Of a stretch of 9,150 bases of DNA, positions 5,613 to 9,150 are shown one piece after another; positions within the stretch are counted from its first letter, which is position 1, and every line of letters begins with the position of its first letter. The stretch lies in the NCBI GenBank assembly GCA_964580655.1, contig CAZOMR010000131.1:1-9150 (forward strand), written 5' to 3'. The position numbers were made by a program, and so were the translations under genes. The DNA is from CAZOMR01 sp964580655 (lineage in GTDB: Bacteria; RBG-13-61-14; CAZOMR01). Below the pieces are notes generated by a model that made no database searches, had not been told where the DNA came from, and saw only the letters and a list, made by a program, of their open reading frames with translations.

Positions 5613-8366
5613 TTATTCCACCAGTGTCAGCTTGATCGTTTTTATCTCATGAGGCTTGATGTTGAGCTCAATGGAATTCCTGCTCCCCGGAAGATGTCGC
5701 GGGTTCCACTCAAGCAGGTCGGTTTCCTCCGTGCGCCTGATCCGGCCCATGTGCGAGAGTGTCACCTTGACCGATCCCTCTAATCCTTTGGCCTCGATCA
5801 GTCTGAGCACCAGGTCATCGCTGTCCTCGGCTCGCTTGAGCGCGCCCACATATACATCCGGGTTATCAAGGGATACGAAGGAAGCGCTGGCAGGCAAGCC
5901 CCCTTTGTGCTGGTCCGTGAGCGCGACCTCGAAGGGCGTGTTAAACTCGTAGCCCGCGCGCCATAGCCTGGCCTCTCTCCAGTCTCCTTGATGGGGCATC
6001 AGAGCTGTCCAGGCTGTGTGTCGGCCCTGGTCGGTCATCCGGTTTCTTGATCTGAACTGCTTTACGGATTGCGGTAAACCCTCGTCGTCAACATTGACCG
6101 CCTCCGAAGCGGAGATCGGATACAGCGCGCCCTTGATCATGCTCAGCCTGAATCCCGTGCCATCCTCGTTCAAGGAGTAGCCATACTTGCCGTTGTTGAG
6201 TAGTGCGAGTCCATACTCGCCATCGGAGAGATCAAGCCACCTTTGGCAGGATGCCTCCCACCGGGCCTTTTCTGCAGGGGTTCGAGGATGGGTCGGCCGC
6301 TTGATCACGGCGTATGAAATCTCCGCGTTGATGAATTCAGCCTTGATAGAGGTATCGAAACCAGCCTTTACCAGGGTATTGGCCTCGTGGAAATCGAATT
6401 CCGTGGCGAGGTGTATCCTGGGGTCACCCTCATAGAGCCTTATCACCTGGGTTATGTCCGACTCGGAGAAGCTCCGCCTCGTGGTGACCTCTACGAACAG
6501 GGGCCCGCTTGCTGTGATGGCGACATCCTCTGCGTCCGGCATGGGCAGGGGATGATGGAGGTAATCTTTCTGGATGTTCCAGGCCGGGTAGGCCATGGTC
6601 CGGTCATGCCAGGCCATGAGCTGGTTTCCATATCCGTCCAGGAATTCCTTTCCGCTCTCCATGTCCTTGACAGAATTGAGCCACCCGGTTTTATTGTCAA
6701 TGCTGACCGAGACGAGGTCATTGGACAGGGTGATCATCCCCGACTCCTGTTTAGCCCGTGGGCCTTGTTTGTCCGGGTTATCCGCGGGTCTGGCCGGCTT
6801 CAGGTAATAGACCTTGTATCCCATGCTGGGCACATTCTCAACGCTGAAGTAAAGACACTCAGCATCAAGGTTATGACATCTACCGTACTGGGACGGGACC
6901 CGCTGGCCATCGTTTTTCACTACACGCCATTTGCCGCTTTCGCTGTCCCCAGCGACCTCGACCAGGCCGCTTCTCTCCCAGCTTAATGTATTGAAAACTA
7001 CCACCGGGCTCATGTCGCGGTCATTGGCGCGTGTGTCAATTCTCGCGGCCAGGTGCGAGATGCCGTCTTCAATGGCCTGTTCGGCCACACTCCGGATTCT
7101 TTTGTGATCTTCACGCGCATCATCGTATACCTCGGGTATGGATGACCCCGGAAGGATGTCGTGGAACTGGTTGAGCAGAACCAGTTTCCAGACAGCCTTG
7201 AGATTTTCGTAAGCGTAATCCAGTCCTAGCCGGGAGGCGATGCTCTGGAGAACCTCTGCGCTCCGCATCATCTGCTCAGCCTGCCGGTTGGCCCTTTTCA
7301 GCCAGGAATGGGTGGTCAAAACCCCACGGTGGTACTCGAGATACAACTCGTCGTTCCACACAGGGGCCCTGTCCGAGTAAGAATCGAGTTCCGCGAACAT
7401 CTCGCTGGCAGTGCTGAAGTGCGTATAGCCTTTATCTATTAAAAACTGCTGTCTCTGTATCTCCGTCAGGGTCGGGCCGTGACCCCCGTCGCCCCTCCCG
7501 TAGAAGATTCCAATCACATTAAGCCATTCTCCTGTCATTCGCTCCTTGATGACCTGCGAGTCCGTGGAGTAATCGGCGATGAATTCATCCCCTGAGTCCG
7601 GCAGGAGGAAGCGGGTATCATAGTATTTGCCCAGCTCAGAGCCCGGATAAATAAACCCGCCAGCCTGTTGGATAAAGTAAGCCAGGACGCGGGACCCGTC
7701 GGGAGCCTGCCACCAGAACAGGTGAAAGGGATATATCGTGGTGTCATTCCAGGAGAGCTTGTTGGTCCAGAAGTACCTTGCCCCGGACTTGGCCAGTATC
7801 TGAGGCAGGTTCCACTGGTAACCGAAGGAATCGAGCAACCATGAGATGTCGGAGGTATGCCCGAAATGTTCCTGGTAAAAGCGCTGTCCCAGCAGGCGCT
7901 GTCTGACAAAGGACTCGCCGTCGGGCATGTTGTTGTCCGGCTCCACCCATTGGCCTCCAACTATCTCCCACTGACCCTGTTTTTCATACCGCTTGATCTT
8001 CTCGAAAAGCGCGGGGTCATCCTCCATGACCCACTCGTAATACTGGGGCGCGGACTGGGAGTAGTGGAATTCAGGGTACATTTCCATGTGATGAATCGCG
8101 TTGCCGAAAGTCTCGCGGCACTTGTCGCGGGTCTGGTCAACACGCCACAGCCAGGCCGCATCAATGTGCGACTGCCCGATAGAGTAGTTCTTGACATCAT
8201 CGGGTTTCAGGGATGCCTTGCGAAGTGCCATTTTATAATAGTGGCCGGTCCATTGATGCTTCCAATTTGATGTCCCGCGGCCCGGCTTTTCCTGGCCGGC
8301 CAGGATTCCGGGGACTGAAAGCCCCAGTATCAATAACAGCGCTACCAAAACTCCGAATCTTTTCAT
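5613..8366 (-). CDS. secreted GH38 alpha-mannosidase
   Basis: This 917-aa glycoside hydrolase family 38 enzyme should remove alpha-linked mannose by a retaining, zinc-dependent mechanism. The start is set at 8366: residues 1-23 (MKRFGVLVALLLILG...ILA) are a clear Sec signal peptide, cleaved probably after A23, and AGGGGGTG (8372-8379) lies five bases upstream. The open frame extends further upstream but only through repeat DNA. Zinc ligands and nucleophile are visible: H67 and D69 in GQSHIDAAWLWR, nucleophile D179 in WLLDSFGYQWNLPQ, and H402 in LLNQFHDILPGSS. GRGDGGHGPT (290-299) and YHRGVLTTHSWLKRANRQAE (345-364) are further family motifs. Order: catalytic domain about 55-330, helical middle domain about 338-440, then beta-sandwich domains to the end. 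No lipobox, LPXTG or carbohydrate-binding module is evident. No other glycan genes are adjacent, so substrate is unknown. Confidence 0.93.
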   Translation of the reverse strand: MKRFGVLVALLLILGLSVPGILAGQEKPGRGTSNWKHQWTGHYYKMALRKASLKPDDVKNYSIGQSHIDAAWLWRVDQTRDKCRETFGNAIHHMEMYPEFHYSQSAPQYYEWVMEDDPALFEKIKRYEKQGQWEIVGGQWVEPDNNMPDGESFVRQRLLGQRFYQEHFGHTSDISWLLDSFGYQWNLPQILAKSGARYFWTNKLSWNDTTIYPFHLFWWQAPDGSRVLAYFIQQAGGFIYPGSELGKYYDTRFLLPDSGDEFIADYSTDSQVIKERMTGEWLNVIGIFYGRGDGGHGPTLTEIQRQQFLIDKGYTHFSTASEMFAELDSYSDRAPVWNDELYLEYHRGVLTTHSWLKRANRQAEQMMRSAEVLQSIASRLGLDYAYENLKAVWKLVLLNQFHDILPGSSIPEVYDDAREDHKRIRSVAEQAIEDGISHLAARIDTRANDRDMSPVVVFNTLSWERSGLVEVAGDSESGKWRVVKNDGQRVPSQYGRCHNLDAECLYFSVENVPSMGYKVYYLKPARPADNPDKQGPRAKQESGMITLSNDLVSVSIDNKTGWLNSVKDMESGKEFLDGYGNQLMAWHDRTMAYPAWNIQKDYLHHPLPMPDAEDVAITASGPLFVEVTTRRSFSESDITQVIRLYEGDPRIHLATEFDFHEANTLVKAGFDTSIKAEFINAEISYAVIKRPTHPRTPAEKARWEASCQRWLDLSDGEYGLALLNNGKYGYSLNEDGTGFRLSMIKGALYPISASEAVNVDDEGLPQSVKQFRSRNRMTDQGRHTAWTALMPHQGDWREARLWRAGYEFNTPFEVALTDQHKGGLPASASFVSLDNPDVYVGALKRAEDSDDLVLRLIEAKGLEGSVKVTLSHMGRIRRTEETDLLEWNPRHLPGSRNSIELNIKPHEIKTIKLTLVE

Positions 8367-8381
8367 GGATACACCCCCTAT

Positions 8382-8404
8382 CTGGAGTATCCTCAGAACT
8401 CCAG
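8382..8404. repeat. inverted repeat in the mannosidase leader
   Basis: CTGGAGT (8382-8388) and ACTCCAG (8398-8404) are perfect 7-bp arms around a 9-base loop. They lie between the proposed -10 and the Shine-Dalgarno of the mannosidase gene. The element could be an operator just downstream of the start point or a leader hairpin at the mRNA 5' end. Confidence 0.55.
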
Positions 8405-8415
8405 TTGTTTGGAGA

Positions 8416-8424
8416 AGTATATCA
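8416..8424 (-). promoter_or_regulatory. candidate extended -10 promoter of the mannosidase gene
   Basis: On the minus strand the sequence reads TGATATACT: an extended -10 TG followed by one base and TATACT, five of six to consensus. No good -35 lies 17 bases upstream (TTAAAT only), as is common for extended -10 promoters. The start point would be near 8409, about 43 bases before the ATG. Confidence 0.4.
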
Positions 8425-8460
8425 CAAAATGGCGTTCCATTTAATAAAGGGAAGAACCTG

Positions 8461-8499
8461 CCCCTGCCTTGCTTGGCAGGCAGGCAAGCAACCCAGGGG
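8461..8499. repeat. REP-like imperfect palindrome 1
   Basis: CCCCTG (8461-8466) and TTGCTTG (8469-8475) pair with CAAGCAA (8485-8491) and CAGGGG (8494-8499). The loop is GCAGGCAGG (8476-8484), and an unpaired CC interrupts each arm symmetrically. Thirteen base pairs form over 39 bases. The loop 9-mer recurs in the next palindrome and at 3264-3272. Confidence 0.75.
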
Positions 8500-8545
8500 A
8501 ATCGCATGCCATCAGGTTTCGTGGTATGAGGGAGAGAAAATACTC

Positions 8546-8575
8546 CCTGCCTGCGCCGCGGGCGCGGCAGGCAGG
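8546..8575. repeat. REP-like GC-rich palindrome 2
   Basis: CCTGCCTGC (8546-8554) and GCAGGCAGG (8567-8575) are exact 9-bp arms. The 12-base centre is itself GC-palindromic (GCCGCG and CGCGGC can pair in an alternative register). It lies 46 bases from palindrome 1. GC-rich stems of this kind, with no T-run, resemble repetitive extragenic palindromes more than terminators. Confidence 0.75.
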
Positions 8576-8626
8576 TCATGCGCAGATGCAATTGGAAGGG
8601 CTCTTGAAAGGTACGAGTAAGTTAAT

Positions 8627-8675
8627 GGGGAAATTGGGGGAAATTGGGGGAATTGGGGTCAGGGGGAAATTGGGG
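8627..8675 (+). other. putative G-quadruplex-forming sequence
   Basis: Six runs of four or five G (8627-8630, 8636-8640, 8646-8650, 8655-8658, 8662-8666, 8672-8675) are separated by loops of 5, 5, 4, 3 and 5 bases, mostly AAATT. This far exceeds the usual four-run G-quadruplex pattern and permits four-tetrad folds in several registers. It is built from near-10-bp repeats of AAATTGGGGG and leads directly into the 59-bp duplication. Confidence 0.7.
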
Positions 8676-8781
8676 TCAGAGCTTCAATGTTCAAAGTCAA
8701 ATAGGGATGGTGTCAGCCCTTGGGGAAATTGGGGTCAGAGCTTCAATGTTCAAAGTCAAATAGGGATGGTGTCAGCCCTTG
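8663..8781 (+). repeat. perfect 59-bp tandem duplication
   Basis: The unit 8663-8721 is repeated without a mismatch at 8722-8780, and the identity extends one more base. It starts GGGGAAATTGGGGTCAGAGC and ends GGTGTCAGCCCTT. After the second copy the sequence continues as GACATTAC. An imperfect AATGTTCAA...TTGACATT relationship suggests the unit with its flank could fold. The GGGGTCAG core recalls repeats seen near REP-associated (Y1/RAYT) transposases in environmental genomes, which is recollection and not a search result. Confidence 0.9.
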
Positions 8782-8901
8782 ACATTACAATAGACTTGAG
8801 GCTTGAGTATTCCCCACCCTTGCAGAGCAATGGCGGGTTACATCAGGCTCTTGCATTTGTGTTAAACTTTTTTTACTTCTTCTCTGCGATCTTTGCGTCC
8901 C

Positions 8902-8930
8902 TTGCAGGTCTGGAGGATTTGCGGTAAAAT
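8902..8930 (+). promoter_or_regulatory. candidate hisG promoter
   Basis: TTGCAG (8902-8907) and TAAAAT (8925-8930) are 17 bases apart. The -10 matches five of six positions and the -35 three. The start point would be near 8937, leaving a 39-base leader. The hexamers are embedded in a TTTGCG-rich stretch that looks like a dispersed repeat. No run of histidine codons or attenuator is seen in the leader. Confidence 0.4.
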
Positions 8931-8975
8931 TATTTTGTTCTCAATTGTAAAATCTGGGTTAAAGGGGAGCTGGAG

Positions 8976-9150
8976 ATGAAGCGCAAACTACAAATTGGAA
9001 TTCCAAAGGGCAGTCTTCAGGAGAGCACTCTTGCGCTGTTCAAGAAGGCTGGCTGGAATATCCGGGTGGGCCAGCGGGAGTTGATCCCGGTAATAGACGA
9101 CCCGGAGCTTGCGGGCATCCTGCTCCGGGCCCAGGAGATGGCAGGATATG
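8976..9150 (+). CDS. hisG: ATP phosphoribosyltransferase HisG (5' part, runs off window)
   Basis: The first 58 residues of HisG are present. HisG catalyses the first step of histidine synthesis, joining ATP and PRPP to give phosphoribosyl-ATP in the cytoplasm. The ATG at 8976 has GGGGAG (8964-8969) six bases upstream. Recognisable features are the N-terminal strand and IPKGSL loop (residues 9-14), a helix LQESTLALFKKAGW (14-27), and DDPELAGILLRAQEMAGY (41-58), which matches the conserved DPE...RAQEM segment. The pattern resembles the long, histidine-feedback-regulated form found in sulfate-reducing bacteria more than the E. coli or short Bacillus forms. Length cannot be checked because the gene is cut at the window edge. 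It is probably the first gene of a his transcript, since repeats fill the 600 bases upstream. Confidence 0.9.
   Translation, partial: MKRKLQIGIPKGSLQESTLALFKKAGWNIRVGQRELIPVIDDPELAGILLRAQEMAGY

Larger units (their letters stand above)
8367..8975. other. 609-base non-coding, repeat-rich region between the mannosidase gene and hisG
   Basis: No convincing gene is present. Open frames here are produced by low-complexity G-rich or palindromic DNA and have no family-like sequence. In order it contains the mannosidase promoter and leader hairpin, two GCAGGCAGG-type palindromes (8461-8499, 8546-8575), a G-run array (8627-8675), a 59-bp tandem duplication (8663-8781), a weak stem (8821-8855) and the hisG promoter. 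It looks like a site where several repeat families have accumulated. Confidence 0.7.

Noticed and set aside
8367..8591. 75-residue N-terminal extension of the mannosidase frame to an ATG at 8591
   Set aside because: It reads through two palindromic repeats and the proposed promoter. The internal ATG at 8366 has a strong ribosome binding site and begins a classic signal peptide.
8821..8875. Stem TGCAGAGC/GCTCTTGCA followed by a seven-T run as a his leader attenuator
   Set aside because: The loop is 18 bases, the stem has a bulge, there is no leader peptide with histidine codons, and it lies upstream of the better hisG promoter.
8469..8927. Plus-strand 152-codon frame across the repeat region
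   Set aside because: Its residues come from G-runs and the 59-bp duplication, it has no family-like segment, and no ribosome binding site precedes its start.

Overview
The window reads as chromosomal DNA from a Gram-negative bacterium. It is probably an uncultured Desulfobacterota (deltaproteobacterial) relative, but that placement is inferred. It rests on three things: an N-terminal MJ0042-type zinc ribbon on a membrane TPR protein, a partial HisG whose N-terminus resembles the HisG of sulfate reducers as I remember it, and intergenic repeats (GCAGGCAGG palindromes, GGGGTCAG elements) of a kind I associate with such genomes. No RNA genes, CRISPR array, complete insertion sequence or phage genes are visible.

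Layout, left to right. Bases 1-185 hold a possible C-terminal coding remnant and a promoter. Bases 186-2261 (+) encode a 691-aa protein with two zinc ribbons, a disordered acidic/proline linker, one transmembrane helix and TPRs. A perfect 15-bp inverted repeat lies inside its linker. Convergent to it, and overlapping its last 34 bases, is a two-gene minus-strand operon: fxsA (2626-3048), then a small membrane protein (2228-2629), joined by an ATGA overlap. Bases 3049-3295 are a divergent regulatory region that leads into an M20 metallopeptidase (about 3296-4672, +). Next, on the minus strand, is a type II toxin-antitoxin pair: a FitA/VapB-like ribbon-helix-helix antitoxin (5186-5425) and a PIN-domain toxin (4767-5189). 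It has a clear sigma70-type promoter whose -10 lies inside a perfect 17-bp palindrome. Bases 5613-8366 (-) encode a secreted GH38 alpha-mannosidase of 917 aa. Bases 8367-8975 contain no convincing gene but are rich in structure: a candidate promoter and UTR hairpin, two REP-like palindromes, a G-quadruplex-forming run, a perfect 59-bp tandem duplication and a hisG promoter. hisG (8976 onward, +) runs off the window.

The genes do not form one pathway. They look like a housekeeping background (hisG, fxsA, M20 peptidase, TPR protein) with a probably transferred toxin-antitoxin cassette and a stand-alone secreted glycosidase. I do not see an obvious new multi-gene system. The most unusual signals are in the DNA itself: the hairpin built into the reading frame of the first gene, and the layered repeat and G-quadruplex region before hisG.
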